The notes: generated by a model not told the origin, from the sequence alone. DNA of 64,000 nt from Burkholderia sp. HI2500 (GCF_002223055.1 NZ_NKFL01000006.1:1860001-1924000), one strand, 5' to 3'; shown: positions 27,359 to 36,927, numbered from the stretch's first letter. A program made the numbers and translations.

Positions 27359-27795
27359 AGTTTCTGTAGCCATCCTTGAACCAGACGTTCGATCAGTGAG
27401 TAGCTCTCGCGGTAATCGGCCTCGGGGCCGCCGTGCGGGTCGGCAATCTCGGCCCCTTCCCACTTGCCGAGCAGGTGGACCTTGCCGCGCGCGAACGGAT
27501 CGACCGATTCGACGGCCTTGATCTGTCCGCGCTCGCTGACGAGAATCAGGTCGGCGTCGCGCACGATCCGGCGCGACAGCCGCCGCGAGCGATGGGTCGT
27601 CGCATCGACGCCCCGCTCGGCGAGCAGCTGACGCATCACCGGATCGATGCCGTCGCCGTCGTTCGCATGCACGCCCGCCGAGTGAAACGTCGGGCGCGGG
27701 CCGCCGCGCGACGCGGCATGCGACTTGAACAGCAGTTCCGCTGCCGGGCTGCGGCAGACGTTCGCGTGGCAGACGATCAGGATGTTCCGGAACAT
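27352..27795 (-). CDS. bceD: low-molecular-weight protein tyrosine phosphatase BceD
   Basis: The 147-residue LMW-PTP has the P-loop CX5RS as CHANVCRS (Cys9 nucleophile, Arg15) right after the first beta strand ILIV. The general-acid Asp lies in the DPHGGP loop near residue 120. This is the usual Wzb-type partner that dephosphorylates the BY-kinase (here BceF). It lies between bceC (30 bp) and bceE (7-base overlap), which matches the bce-I order. Confidence 0.95.
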   Translation of the reverse strand: MFRNILIVCHANVCRSPAAELLFKSHAASRGGPRPTFHSAGVHANDGDGIDPVMRQLLAERGVDATTHRSRRLSRRIVRDADLILVSERGQIKAVESVDPFARGKVHLLGKWEGAEIADPHGGPEADYRESYSLIERLVQGWLQKLC

Positions 27796-27825
27796 GGCGT
27801 CTCGTAACGAGTGACGGGAAACGGG

Positions 27826-29238
27826 TTACGCGCTGGCGGGCGCGGTGCCCGGCACACGGGCGGCGACGGCCTGTCGCGAGCCCGGCCGGCCGATCGGGTG
27901 GTATTCGATGCCCTGCTCGCTCATCGTCTCCGGCTCGTACAGGTTGCGGCCGTCGAAGATCACCGGCGATTTCCACAAGCGGCCGAGCGCGACGAAGTCG
28001 GGGCTCTTGAAGATCTTCCATTCGGTGACGATCACGAGCGCGTCGGCATCGCGCGCGGCCTGCGCCTCGTCGTCGACGAAGCTCAGGCGCTCGAGCCAGC
28101 TCGGGTGATCGGCGAGATCGAGCGCGATCACGCGGCGCGCTTCCTCCTGCGCGACCGGGTCGTACGCGGCGATGCGCGCCCCGCGCGACAGCAGCTCGGC
28201 GATCAGCTCGCGGCTCGGCGCTTCACGCATGTCGTCGGTGTTCGGCTTGAACGCGAGGCCCCAGATGGCGAACGTGCGGCCGCTCAGGTCCTCGCCGAAG
28301 CGCGCGACGATCTTCTCGGCGAGCACGCGCTTTTGCGTGGCGTTGACCGACGACACCGCCTTCAGGATCTGCAGTGCCTGCCCGTGCTCGTCGGCGGTGC
28401 GGATCAGCGCCTCGACGTCCTTCGGGAAGCACGAGCCGCCGTAGCCGCAGCCGGCATACAGGAAGTGATAGCCGATGCGCGGATCGGAGCCGATCCCGCG
28501 GCGCACGGCCTCGATGTCCGCGCCGAAGCGGTCAGCCAGGTTCGCCAGCTCGTTCATGAACGAGATGCGGGTCGCGAGCATCGCGTTCGCCGCGTATTTC
28601 GTGAACTCGGCCGAGCGCACGTCCATGTACAGCGTGCGCTCGTGGTTGCGGTTGAACGGCGCGTAGAGCTTCTTCATCAGCTCGCGGGCGCGCTCGCCCG
28701 GCACGTCGTCGTCGCAGCCGATCACGATGCGGTCAGGCCGCGTGAAATCGTCCACCGCCGCGCCTTCCTTCAGGAATTCCGGATTCGACACGACCGAGAA
28801 CATCTGGTCGCCGCCGCGCTTCGCGAGTTCTTCCGCCACCGCCGCGCGCACGCGCTCGGCCGTGCCGACCGGCACCGTCGACTTGTCGACGATCACCTTG
28901 AAGCCCGTCATGTAGCGGCCGATGTTGCGCGCCGCCGCGAGCACGTATTGCAGGTCGGCCGAGCCGTCCTCGTCGGGCGGCGTGCCGACCGCGATGAACT
29001 GCACGTCGCCGTGCGCGACCGCGGCCTCGATATCGGTCGAGAAGCGCAGGCGGCCCGCCGAGCGGTTGCGCGCGATCACTTCCTTGAGGCCCGGCTCGTG
29101 GATCGGCACGCCGCCGTTGTTCAGGATGTCGATCTTTGCCTGGTCGACGTCGAGACAGAACACGTCGTGCCCGATGTCGGCCAGACATGCGCCGGTGACC
29201 AGCCCTACGTAACCGCTGCCGATGATAGTCAGATTCAT
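27826..29238 (-). CDS. bceC: UDP-glucose 6-dehydrogenase BceC
   Basis: The 470-residue enzyme has the NAD-binding [17 protein letters not shown] (residues 7-23), the [14 protein letters not shown] segment, the [19 protein letters not shown] loop, and the catalytic Cys270 within [12 protein letters not shown]. It oxidises UDP-glucose to UDP-glucuronate, supplying the glucuronic acid of cepacian. The length is normal for bacterial UGDs plus a ~20-residue C-terminal extension. Confidence 0.95.
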   Translation of the reverse strand: MNLTIIGSGYVGLVTGACLADIGHDVFCLDVDQAKIDILNNGGVPIHEPGLKEVIARNRSAGRLRFSTDIEAAVAHGDVQFIAVGTPPDEDGSADLQYVLAAARNIGRYMTGFKVIVDKSTVPVGTAERVRAAVAEELAKRGGDQMFSVVSNPEFLKEGAAVDDFTRPDRIVIGCDDDVPGERARELMKKLYAPFNRNHERTLYMDVRSAEFTKYAANAMLATRISFMNELANLADRFGADIEAVRRGIGSDPRIGYHFLYAGCGYGGSCFPKDVEALIRTADEHGQALQILKAVSSVNATQKRVLAEKIVARFGEDLSGRTFAIWGLAFKPNTDDMREAPSRELIAELLSRGARIAAYDPVAQEEARRVIALDLADHPSWLERLSFVDDEAQAARDADALVIVTEWKIFKSPDFVALGRLWKSPVIFDGRNLYEPETMSEQGIEYHPIGRPGSRQAVAARVPGTAPASA

Positions 29239-29311
29239 GATGTGTCGGACCTCTTGACCAATGATTCGAAATTCGTAAAACCGGAATGCCTGCGCGGCGC
29301 GATCTCGGTGC

Positions 29312-30685
29312 TCAGTACGCGTTGCTGCCGGTGAAGCCTTTCCAGAGCGTCAGCACGACGATCTTGATGTCGAGCCAGAACGACCAGTTCTGCATGTAGT
29401 ACAGATCGAGCTTCACGCGTCCCATCATCTTCTCGATCTGGTCGGTCTCGCCGCGAAAGCCGTTGATCTGCGCCCACCCGGTGATGCCCGGCTTGATCCG
29501 GTAGCGGAACATGTAGCCCTTGACCAGATCCTTGTAGATGTCGTCGTGCGCGAGCGCATGCGGGCGCGGGCCGACGACCGACATCTCGCCCTTCAGCACG
29601 TTGATGAACTGCGGCAGCTCGTCGAGGCTCGTGCGGCGCAGGAACCGGCCGACCGGCGTCACGCGCGAATCGTTCTTCTTCGCCTGCGTGACCTGCCCCG
29701 CCACTTCCTGGTGCACCTTCATCGAGCGGAACTTGTAGATCTCGAACTCGTGCCCGTCGATGCCCTTGCGCTTCTGGCGGAAGAACACCGGCCCGCGCGA
29801 CGTCAGCTTGATCAGGACCGCGATCACCAGCATCACCGGTGCGAGGCCCGTGAGCGCCACCAGCGCGAACGCCCGGTCGAACACGAACTTCGGCAGGATT
29901 CGCACGTCGGTGATCGGCGACGCCGCGAGGTTGATCGCCGGCACGCCGAGCACCTCGACCACTTCCTGGTTGAAGAACGACAGCGTGCGCACGTCCGGGA
30001 TGAAGCGGATATTCACGAAGTCGTGGCGGAACACCGTCACGATCTGGTGAATCCGGCGCTCCTCCGTGATCGGCAGCGTGAGCCACAGCTCGCTGATCGC
30101 GCGGCTGCGCACCAGCCACACCAGCGACTCGAACTGCCGCTCGATGCGCACGTCGTCGAGCGCGACTTCGCCGGGCGCTTCGCTTTCGTCGTACACGCAC
30201 ACCGGGTTGAAACCGGCTTCCGGCCGCGCCCGCATCTGGGCGATCAGCCGCCGCGCCGCCGGCGTCCCGCCGACGATCGCGACCGCCTTCAGGTTGTAGC
30301 CGCCGCGGCGCAGTTGCCGCAGCACGACGTGCACGCAGGCTTTCGAGCCGGCGAGCAGCGCCATCGTCACGAGCGCCCAGTAACCCAGCCACAGCCGCGA
30401 CAGGTCGCCCGACTGATGAAAGCTGAAGCTCAGCAGGATGCCCGCGAGCTCGACCACCAGCCACGCGAACGCGACCCGCCCCACCAGCCCGACGAGACGC
30501 TTGCCGCGCCACGACTGGTAGATGCCGAAGGCGGGAAAGCACACGACGACGAGCAGGCAATCGAACAGCATCATCGTGCGCTGCAGGTCGTTGAGCCAGA
30601 TGCTGCCACCGTGCAGCGCGGCGGCGATCAGCGCCCCCGTCACGACCATCGCGATATCGATGACTCTCGCCAGCACGCTCAACAT
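29312..30685 (-). CDS. bceB: undecaprenyl-phosphate glucose phosphotransferase BceB (intact)
   Basis: The 457-residue WbaP/WcaJ-type priming enzyme has four to five N-terminal transmembrane helices, then a central nucleotide-binding-like region ([18 protein letters not shown]). The C-terminal catalytic sugar-transferase domain is complete: [65 protein letters not shown]. It would transfer glucose-1-phosphate to undecaprenyl phosphate, the first step of cepacian assembly. The start has AGAGGAAG five bases upstream; a 20-residue longer start is possible. The reading frame is unbroken, unlike the bceB deletion known in some non-mucoid B. cenocepacia. Confidence 0.93.
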   Translation of the reverse strand: MLSVLARVIDIAMVVTGALIAAALHGGSIWLNDLQRTMMLFDCLLVVVCFPAFGIYQSWRGKRLVGLVGRVAFAWLVVELAGILLSFSFHQSGDLSRLWLGYWALVTMALLAGSKACVHVVLRQLRRGGYNLKAVAIVGGTPAARRLIAQMRARPEAGFNPVCVYDESEAPGEVALDDVRIERQFESLVWLVRSRAISELWLTLPITEERRIHQIVTVFRHDFVNIRFIPDVRTLSFFNQEVVEVLGVPAINLAASPITDVRILPKFVFDRAFALVALTGLAPVMLVIAVLIKLTSRGPVFFRQKRKGIDGHEFEIYKFRSMKVHQEVAGQVTQAKKNDSRVTPVGRFLRRTSLDELPQFINVLKGEMSVVGPRPHALAHDDIYKDLVKGYMFRYRIKPGITGWAQINGFRGETDQIEKMMGRVKLDLYYMQNWSFWLDIKIVVLTLWKGFTGSNAY

Positions 30686-31113
30686 GTCTGCTTCCTCTTT
30701 GAACAGGCGTTTGCCGAACAGCTCCTTGTGCGACCCGTGCCGCACATTCGATTCAAACGTTGCATGACGCTATTGAAGCGGTAAGAAATTTTCGCCTCAA
30801 GCGTACAAGTATTTCGAAAAATAATCGGAAATTCTTGCCGCGATGTTTCTGAATTAATTCGGCACGTTTTCCCGAAATTCCCTGGAATCGGGAATTTTTC
30901 AGAAGCTTTACGATTTCCGCTCACCCTTTGCGGGTGGTCAAGACCAGCCGATTCACCGATTTATTTTTTACTTTTTTATTTGCATCGGATGCCGGCGCGG
31001 AAAATTCTTCCCGATGAATGCGTGGCGAATATCCGGCAATGGATCCGGTTTTATTGTCGATTTACTTCATGCTACAACGACAGGCACTGACTTCAACCGT
31101 GGAGAGTGTCCTC
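30686..31113. promoter_or_regulatory. divergent bceB-K / bceA control region
   Basis: This 428 bp AT-rich stretch separates the two arms of the cepacian cluster. It contains a perfect 8-bp inverted repeat AAATTCCC-N7-GGGAATTT at 30875-30897. A direct imperfect repeat of CGGAAA(A)TTCTT(G/C)CCG occurs at about 30827 and 30997. These look like protein-binding sites or a conditional terminator (the palindrome is followed by two more T). No good sigma-54 GG-GC element was found by eye. Confidence 0.6.
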
Positions 31114-32640
31114 ATGAATGCTCCGGCCGTGGCTGCCGAAACGCGCCATTCTTCTTCCACCGCGCCCGCCGCCGCCACGCGCGTCGCCGTGCAGCCGGTG
31201 ATTCTCGCCGGCGGGTCCGGCACGCGCCTGTGGCCGATGTCGCGCGAACGTTTTCCGAAACAGCTGATCGGCCTGCTCGGCGAACATTCGTTGCTGCAGT
31301 CGACCGCGCTGCGCCTCGACGGCCTGGCGGCCGACCATCCGCTGAACGACGACGTGCTGATCGTGTGCGGCGAGGATCACCGCTTCACCACCGCCGAACA
31401 GCTGCGCCTGACCGGCAAATCCGCGTCGATCATGCTCGAGCCGGTCGGCCGCGACACCGCGCCCGCGCTGACGCTCGCCGCGTTTCGGCTGGTCGCCGAC
31501 GGCAACGATGCGGTGATGACCGTGATGCCGGCCGACCATGCGGTCGCCGACCTGCCGCGCTTCCATGCGGCCGTCGCGGCCGGCGTGCACTGCGCGATGC
31601 AAGGCAAGATCGCGACGATGGGCATCGTGCCGAAGCACGCGGAAACCGGCTACGGCTACATCCGCGTCGGCGCGCCGCTCGGCGACGCCGCCACGGGCCC
31701 ACTCGACGTGCGCCGCCTCGACCGTTTCGTCGAGAAACCGCATCTCGAACTCGCTCAGCAGTACGTCGCATCGGGCGAATACTGGTGGAACAGCGGCATC
31801 TTCATCGTTCGCGCGTCGGTCTGGCTGAAGGCGATCCGCCAGCTCGAACCGGCCATCTACGCGGCCTGCGAACAGGCCGTCGCCCAGGGCAAGGCCGACG
31901 GCGATTTCTTCCGCATCGATCGCGAAGCGTTCGCCGCGTCGCCGTCGAACTCGATCGACTACGCGGTGATGGAGCCGCTCGCGAGCCTGCCGCAACTGTG
32001 CGAGAGCGTCGTCGTGCCGCTCGACGCAGGCTGGTCGGACGTCGGCTCGTGGGACGCGATCTGGCAGATCTCGCCGAAGGACGACGCCGAGAACGTCGGC
32101 CGCGGCCACGTGCTGTTCGAAGGCGCGGAATCGACGTTCGCGCATTCGGAAAGCCGGCTCGTCGCCTGCGTCGGCACGCAGAACCTCGTCGTCGTCGAAA
32201 CGCCGGACGCCGTGCTCGTCGCGGACAAGTCGCGCGTGCAGGACGTGAAGAAAATCGTCGGGCGCATCAAGGCGCAACGCGGCGCGGAAGCGACCGATCA
32301 CCGCAAGGTGCATCGCCCGTGGGGCCACTACGACTCGGTCGACATGGGCGAGCGCTTCCAGGTGAAACGCATCGTCGTGAAGCCGGGCGCGCAACTGTCG
32401 CTGCAGATGCACCACCATCGCGCCGAACACTGGATCGTCGTCTGCGGCACCGCGCGCATCACGCGCGGCGATGAAACGTTCCTGCTGTCGGAAAACGAAT
32501 CGACGTACATCCCGCTCGGCGTGTCGCACCGCCTGGAGAACCCGGGCAAGATGCCGCTCGAGCTGATCGAGGTGCAGTCGGGCGCATATCTCGGCGAGGA
32601 CGACATCGTCCGCTTCGACGATACCTACGGCCGGCAGTAA
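31114..32640 (+). CDS. bceA: mannose-1-phosphate guanylyltransferase / mannose-6-phosphate isomerase BceA
   Basis: The 508-residue bifunctional type II PMI/GMP has the pyrophosphorylase signature LAGGSGTRLWPMSRE (residues ~31-45) and FVEKP (~208-212). Its C-terminal cupin-type isomerase domain has the metal motif QMHHHRAEHW and HRPWGHYDSVD. It makes mannose-6-phosphate and GDP-mannose for cepacian. The ATG at 31114 follows GGAG by about ten bases; the frame is open further upstream but without family similarity. It is divergent from bceB. Confidence 0.93.
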   Translation: MNAPAVAAETRHSSSTAPAAATRVAVQPVILAGGSGTRLWPMSRERFPKQLIGLLGEHSLLQSTALRLDGLAADHPLNDDVLIVCGEDHRFTTAEQLRLTGKSASIMLEPVGRDTAPALTLAAFRLVADGNDAVMTVMPADHAVADLPRFHAAVAAGVHCAMQGKIATMGIVPKHAETGYGYIRVGAPLGDAATGPLDVRRLDRFVEKPHLELAQQYVASGEYWWNSGIFIVRASVWLKAIRQLEPAIYAACEQAVAQGKADGDFFRIDREAFAASPSNSIDYAVMEPLASLPQLCESVVVPLDAGWSDVGSWDAIWQISPKDDAENVGRGHVLFEGAESTFAHSESRLVACVGTQNLVVVETPDAVLVADKSRVQDVKKIVGRIKAQRGAEATDHRKVHRPWGHYDSVDMGERFQVKRIVVKPGAQLSLQMHHHRAEHWIVVCGTARITRGDETFLLSENESTYIPLGVSHRLENPGKMPLELIEVQSGAYLGEDDIVRFDDTYGRQ

Positions 32641-32653
32641 CGCACGTGCATAG

Positions 32654-32682
32654 CGAGGCGCCGCTTCGACAGCGGCGCCTCG
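32654..32682. terminator. strong hairpin between bceA and the convergent gene
   Basis: A perfect 12-bp stem (CGAGGCGCCGCT / AGCGGCGCCTCG) with a 5-base loop begins 13 bases after the bceA stop. No U-tract follows on either strand. It probably ends or protects the bceA transcript; the convergent gene stops at 32764. Confidence 0.55.
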
Positions 32683-32763
32683 GGCAAGGCAGGCATGGAA
32701 AGACGGGACTTCCGCGCGGGCGTCGTGGCACACGACGGCCCGCGCGTTTCACCCGGTCGGCGA

Positions 32764-33696
32764 TCAGCCGACGCGGTACACGTACTCGCGACGCTCCGGC
32801 TGAACCGGATCGTTGCGGCTTTCGGACAGCGCGCCCGCATGGCGCTCGGCGATGAAGCGCTGGATGTCCGACTCGGCACGCGCGAGCGCGGACAAGCCGG
32901 CCAGCACCTCGCCTTGCGGCTCGCGCGCCGGTTCGTCGCTCGCGCCGTGGCGATCGATCCACTGGCGCGCCCAGTCGAGCGCGAACTGCTCGGCTTCCTC
33001 GGCATCGGTGAAGCGCGGCCCGATCAGGCCCGAGCGTTCGACGCGCCGGTCGTCCTGCGTAATCTCGGCCCACGCGCGATACATCAGGTTCTGCACCGGC
33101 TGCGCAATGCCGCAGATCGTATAGCCGCGATATTGGTCGACTTGCGGTTCGGCCGCGGCGAAGCTCGCCGACGACGCATGCGCATGGCGCAGCGCCGTCG
33201 ACGGCGCACCGGGCACCGCGAACGACGGATCGACGACTTCGTCGACCGGCCGCGCGCTCATCGACGCACCCTCGCCCTCCCAAACGTTTGCCTGAGCGAC
33301 CGGCAATTGCCACGACTCGGGGTTCTGCCAGAACACGCCGCGCAAGCGATCGTTGTCGGGCACGGGCTCGGCACGGCGCGCGGGCACGGCCGGCTCCGGC
33401 GGCGGCGGGATATACGCGAACGTGCGCCCGCTGAACTGGGTCAGCACGTCGATCATCTGCAGCAGCGTGCCGGACGCGAGCCACTCCTCGTAGCGGCGAC
33501 GGCACGTCGGCCCTGACGGATAGCGGCCGGGCAGTTTCGACCAGGCTTCACCGGTCGTCAGGATCCAGAGCACCGCGTTGGCAACGACGCGCGGTTCGGC
33601 TCGTGGACGCCCACGGCGGTTCAGCCGGATGGGTTCATCGGCGATCAGCGTTGAAAGACGAAACCACTCTTCATCGGTAAGCTCATCGAAGAACAT
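32764..33696 (-). CDS. domesticated transposase-derived protein (DUF4096 head, novel tail)
   Basis: The 310-residue protein begins with ~80 residues like the N-terminal DUF4096/helix-turn-helix domain of IS5-type transposases: LTDEEWFRLSTLI, RRGRPRAEPRVVANAVLWILTTGEAWSKLPGRYPSGPTCRRRYEEW. The DDE catalytic domain is absent. Residues ~85-310 are unlike a transposase: a Pro-rich linker (IPPPPEPAVPARRAEP), then a globular YRGYTICGIAQPVQNLMYRAWAEI region of unknown function. No terminal inverted repeats or target duplication were seen. The intact frame, good start and place beside bceA suggest a captured DNA-binding domain, perhaps a regulator; this is inference. Confidence 0.7.
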   Translation of the reverse strand: MFFDELTDEEWFRLSTLIADEPIRLNRRGRPRAEPRVVANAVLWILTTGEAWSKLPGRYPSGPTCRRRYEEWLASGTLLQMIDVLTQFSGRTFAYIPPPPEPAVPARRAEPVPDNDRLRGVFWQNPESWQLPVAQANVWEGEGASMSARPVDEVVDPSFAVPGAPSTALRHAHASSASFAAAEPQVDQYRGYTICGIAQPVQNLMYRAWAEITQDDRRVERSGLIGPRFTDAEEAEQFALDWARQWIDRHGASDEPAREPQGEVLAGLSALARAESDIQRFIAERHAGALSESRNDPVQPERREYVYRVG

Positions 33697-34430
33697 AGTA
33701 GATCTCTCCACGCAGCCAGGCCGGGGCTGCGATTGGCGGCGCCGTCGCGACACATCGCATCGCGGGGCGGCCAGGTTGCACATTATGGTTATCCGCTGTT
33801 GTGCATGCCGGTGCGACACCGCACTTTCACGGTGCCGAGATTCCCGGCAATGACGCACAAATCACGGTCTCACTCCAATGTGGGAATTTTTGTGCACGAA
33901 GCATACCATCCCTAGGGTTTATCTCAATATGACAATGACTTAATGTTACGCACTGAAACAACCTGCCATGGATGCGTAATGTATTTACGCTTGAATTTTT
34001 TTGCGGGATCTTTATGCCCGTCGCTGCAAAGGCCCGTCTGGCGGGGCTCCGCAGCGTATGAAGAATGCCTTTTCATGGGCATTTCCGGGCTGCTCCGACC
34101 CCGGCCGGCAACAATCCCGCACATTGCTTCCCGATATCGGTAAATCAGGGAAAAAAGCGTAACAAGATATTCACGAATCGGTAAATCATTCAAATTCGGC
34201 CGATTTAAATTATCTCCATGCACAATCTTTTTATTGTTTCTCTGCGAGTGATGAAAGCACGGTGACGTGCGATGCACATTTTTCGCCACGCGCAAACTCG
34301 TGACGTCTGTTACATCTTCGGGAGCGGCGCGCGGGCGATCGCGCCGCATCGGGGGCGGGAATCGTGTTTCGGGTCGGAACGGAAAAAGGAAAACCAGTGG
34401 CAGGCGGTGCCGGACGTTGCAGCGGACGCG
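33697..34430. other. AT-richer intergenic stretch of ~730 bp
   Basis: The region between the transposase-like gene and the DUF3501 gene is noticeably AT-richer than the rest of the window. It contains small stem structures (for example AATGCC/GGCATT at 34064-34083) and a GTGA-N6-TTACAT element near 34301. No ORF with credible composition or ribosome binding site was found. It may hold a small RNA or promoters; I cannot support a gene. Confidence 0.45.
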
Positions 34431-35012
34431 TCAGCGCAGATCGGCAGCCAGCGACGCGGTCACGTCCGCGTCCACGCGCTGCGGCGGCATCGTATAGGCC
34501 GGGTGATCGCAACCGATCGACAGCGCCGCCCCGCCCCTGAGCGCCGCGCGCATCGGCGCGTCGAGCTCGAAGCGCACGAAGTGCACGGCCGACGTCTTCT
34601 CGGCGGTGTCGCGGTCGAGATCCTCGTCGGCGATCGCGTAGACGCGCGCATGCCCGTCGACCTGCAGGTACACGCGATCCTCGACACCGATCAGCCGCGC
34701 GAGCGCCGCGCGCCGTTCGATCTCGTGCTCGTACTCGATCTGCATCGTCGCCTTCAGGTTCGTGCCGTCGGGCACGAGCGGCAGATACGCGTCCAGCTCC
34801 CCTTCGATGCCGGCCTGGTCGAAGATCTTCTCGATGTGCAGCATCTCCTGGATCTGATAGCGGATCGTCGTCTCGTCCTCGAACAGGAAGCGCAGATGGT
34901 TGCCGAGCGCCACCGCGCGGCGGCGCTTGTACGCGACGAGCCGCGCGTGTTCGGCCTTGCGGATCTTCGCGTACGCTTCGAGCGTCAGCAGGGAGTCGCG
35001 GGTCAACGTCAT
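34431..35012 (-). CDS. DUF3501 family protein
   Basis: The 193-residue protein matches DUF3501: an N-terminal MTLTRDSLLTLEAYAKIRKAEHARLVAYK, a core FEDETTIRYQIQEMLHIEKIFDQAGIEGELDAY, and a C-terminal DEDLDRDTAEKTSAVHFVRFELD. The biochemical role is unknown. In many proteobacteria it is encoded next to a heterodisulfide-reductase-like Fe-S protein and a rubrerythrin, exactly as here (the Fe-S gene ends 31 bp upstream), implying a shared role in peroxide or redox protection. Start ATG 35010-35012 follows GAGG. Confidence 0.85.
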   Translation of the reverse strand: MTLTRDSLLTLEAYAKIRKAEHARLVAYKRRRAVALGNHLRFLFEDETTIRYQIQEMLHIEKIFDQAGIEGELDAYLPLVPDGTNLKATMQIEYEHEIERRAALARLIGVEDRVYLQVDGHARVYAIADEDLDRDTAEKTSAVHFVRFELDAPMRAALRGGAALSIGCDHPAYTMPPQRVDADVTASLAADLR

Positions 35013-35043
35013 GGGAGGTCCTCGTGGGTCGGCCGGCGGCGGC

Positions 35044-36381
35044 TCAGATGCCGTACGCGCGGCGCAGCAGCGTAAGCGGATGCGCGAGCGGCGCGGACGG
35101 CAGCCCCTGGTCGTCGATGCCCTGCACGATGTGATGACCGGCCAGCGCGCAGTCCGACGACACGACATCCGGCCGCGGCTCGGCCATCGCCTTGAACACG
35201 GGCCCGCCGATCCGCATCGCGTCCGCGTGAAACTCCTTCTTCACGCCGAACGTGCCCGCATGGCCGGAGCAGCGCTCGACGACGTTCACGCGCGTGTCGG
35301 GCACGAGCGACAGCGCGTCGGCCGTCTTGCGGCCGATGTTCTGCACGCGCGCATGGCACGGCACGTGATACGACACGGTGCCGAGGCCGGTCTTGAAATC
35401 GGTCTTCAGCAGTCCGTCGCGATGCCGCGCGATCACGTATTCGAACGGATCCCAGAATGCGTCGGCCACCGCGCGCACCGCTTCGTCGCCGGGGAACATC
35501 AGCGGCAGCTCGCTCTTGTACATCAGCACGCAGCTCGGGATCGCACCGATCAGCGCATAGCCTTCGCGCGCGTAGCGTTCGAGCACGGGCAGGTTCACGT
35601 CCTTCTTCGCGGCCACGCCGGCGAGATTGCCCTGCTCGAGCAGCGGCATCCCGCAGCAGGCTTCGCGCGTGACGAGCTCGTACGGGATGTCGTTGTGCGC
35701 GAGGATCGCGAGCAGGTCGTGGCCGATGCCGGGCTCGTTGAAATTCACGTAGCAGGTTGCATAGATCGCGACCTTGCCGGGCGTGCGTTCACCGTCGCGC
35801 ACGGGCAAGCCGTCCGACGGCCTCGCCGTGCGCCGGAACTTGCGCGGCGCGAATTCCGGCAGCCACGCGTGGCGATCGACGCCGAGCGTCGCCTCAAGCG
35901 CATGGCGCGCGGGCGGCGTGCGGTTCACCGCGTTCACCGCCTGCGTGACGATCGGAATGCCGGCGAAGTGGCCCAGCGCGTCGGTGTTCGACAGCACCTT
36001 GTCGCGCAGCGTCGCTTCGCCGCGCTTGTAGCGCGCGGCCTTGCCGCGCAGCATCAGGTGCGGAAAGTCGACGTTCCACGCATGCGGCGGCACGTACGGG
36101 CATTTCGTCATGTAGCAGAGGTCGCACAGGTAGCACTGGTCGACGACCTTGCCGAACGCGGCCTTCGGCACCTCCTCGATATCGCCCATCGGCGTGTCGT
36201 CGACCAGATCGAACAGCGTCGGAAACGCGCCGCACAACGACACGCAGCGTCGGCATCCAGCGCAGATGTCGAACACGCGCGTCATTTCCGCATCGATCGC
36301 GGCCTGGTCGTAGAACGCATCGGACTGCCAGTCGAGCGGATGCCGGGTCGGGGCTTCGAGACTGCCTTCCTTGTGGGGCAT
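35044..36381 (-). CDS. GlpC/HdrD-like two-[4Fe-4S] oxidoreductase subunit
   Basis: Start at ATG 36379-36381 (GGAG six bases upstream) gives 445 residues; a start four codons earlier lacks a site. The N-terminal half holds two ferredoxin-type clusters, CAGCRRCVSLC (with a later C) and CYLCDLCYMTKCPYVPPH. The C-terminal half holds cysteine-rich CCG-type domains, including ATCYVNFNEPGIGHDLLAIL, EACCGMPLLEQGN, VPCHARVQNIG and ERCSGHAGTFG. These features define glycerol-3-phosphate dehydrogenase subunit C/heterodisulfide reductase D relatives. It is the central gene of the DUF3501/rubrerythrin cassette and probably passes electrons to the rubrerythrin. Confidence 0.88.
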   Translation of the reverse strand: MPHKEGSLEAPTRHPLDWQSDAFYDQAAIDAEMTRVFDICAGCRRCVSLCGAFPTLFDLVDDTPMGDIEEVPKAAFGKVVDQCYLCDLCYMTKCPYVPPHAWNVDFPHLMLRGKAARYKRGEATLRDKVLSNTDALGHFAGIPIVTQAVNAVNRTPPARHALEATLGVDRHAWLPEFAPRKFRRTARPSDGLPVRDGERTPGKVAIYATCYVNFNEPGIGHDLLAILAHNDIPYELVTREACCGMPLLEQGNLAGVAAKKDVNLPVLERYAREGYALIGAIPSCVLMYKSELPLMFPGDEAVRAVADAFWDPFEYVIARHRDGLLKTDFKTGLGTVSYHVPCHARVQNIGRKTADALSLVPDTRVNVVERCSGHAGTFGVKKEFHADAMRIGGPVFKAMAEPRPDVVSSDCALAGHHIVQGIDDQGLPSAPLAHPLTLLRRAYGI

Positions 36382-36504
36382 GGGGCGCTCCATCCAGCGC
36401 GGCGCGCATGCGCGCCAGCGCCGCCCGCGCGATGCGGGCAGCGATGAACGAACAGCCGGCCGCTTGCCGGTCGCACGGCCTGCCGTGCGGCCCGCGGCGG
36501 CCCG

Positions 36505-36927
36505 TCAGTCGACGAGACTGTCCAGCGCCTTCGTGTAGCGGTTCGCGTGACTGCGTTCAGCCTTCGCGAGCGTCTCGAACCAGTTCGCGATTTCGTCGAA
36601 GCCTTCCTCGCGCGCCGCCTTCGCCATGCCCGGATACATGTCGGTGTATTCGTGCGTTTCGCCGGCGATCGCCGATTCGAGATTCTGCCGCGACGAACCG
36701 AACGGCAAGCCCGTTGCCGGATCGCCGACGGCCTCCAGGTATTCGAGATGGCCGTGCGCATGGCCGGTTTCGCCTTCGGCGGTCGAGCGGAACAGCGCGG
36801 CGACGTCGTTCTGGCCTTCGACGTCAGCCTTCGAAGCGAAATACAGATAGCGCCGGTTCGCCTGCGATTCGCCCGCGAATGCGGCTTTCAGGTTCTCTTC
36901 GGTTTTGCTGCCCTTGAGTTGAGCCAT
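36505..36927 (-). CDS. rubrerythrin without rubredoxin domain
   Basis: The 140-residue four-helix di-iron protein carries the Glu/ExxH ligands typical of rubrerythrins (AFAGESQANRRYLYF; EGETGHAHGHL; AGETHEYTDMY; AKAERSHANRY). It lacks the C-terminal CxxCG rubredoxin domain, so it resembles sulerythrin-like peroxidases that need an external electron donor. The adjacent Fe-S protein at 35044 is the obvious candidate. A clear AGGAGG-like site (GGAGG) precedes the ATG. Likely role: peroxide reduction. Confidence 0.92.
   Translation of the reverse strand: MAQLKGSKTEENLKAAFAGESQANRRYLYFASKADVEGQNDVAALFRSTAEGETGHAHGHLEYLEAVGDPATGLPFGSSRQNLESAIAGETHEYTDMYPGMAKAAREEGFDEIANWFETLAKAERSHANRYTKALDSLVD

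Noticed and set aside
30860..30880. sigma-54 promoter (GGCACG...) in the bce divergent region
   Set aside because: The GGCAC element is present but the -12 GC element at the right spacing is not.
32764..33696. complete insertion sequence
   Set aside because: No DDE domain, no terminal inverted repeats and no target-site duplication could be found; only a transposase-like head.
34064..34083. AATGCC/GGCATT hairpin as a terminator or small RNA end
   Set aside because: Six base pairs with an 8-base loop and no U-tract; too weak to call.
33924..34349. 141-codon frame on the minus strand in the AT-richer gap
   Set aside because: Start lacks a ribosome site, composition is irregular, and no family is recognisable.
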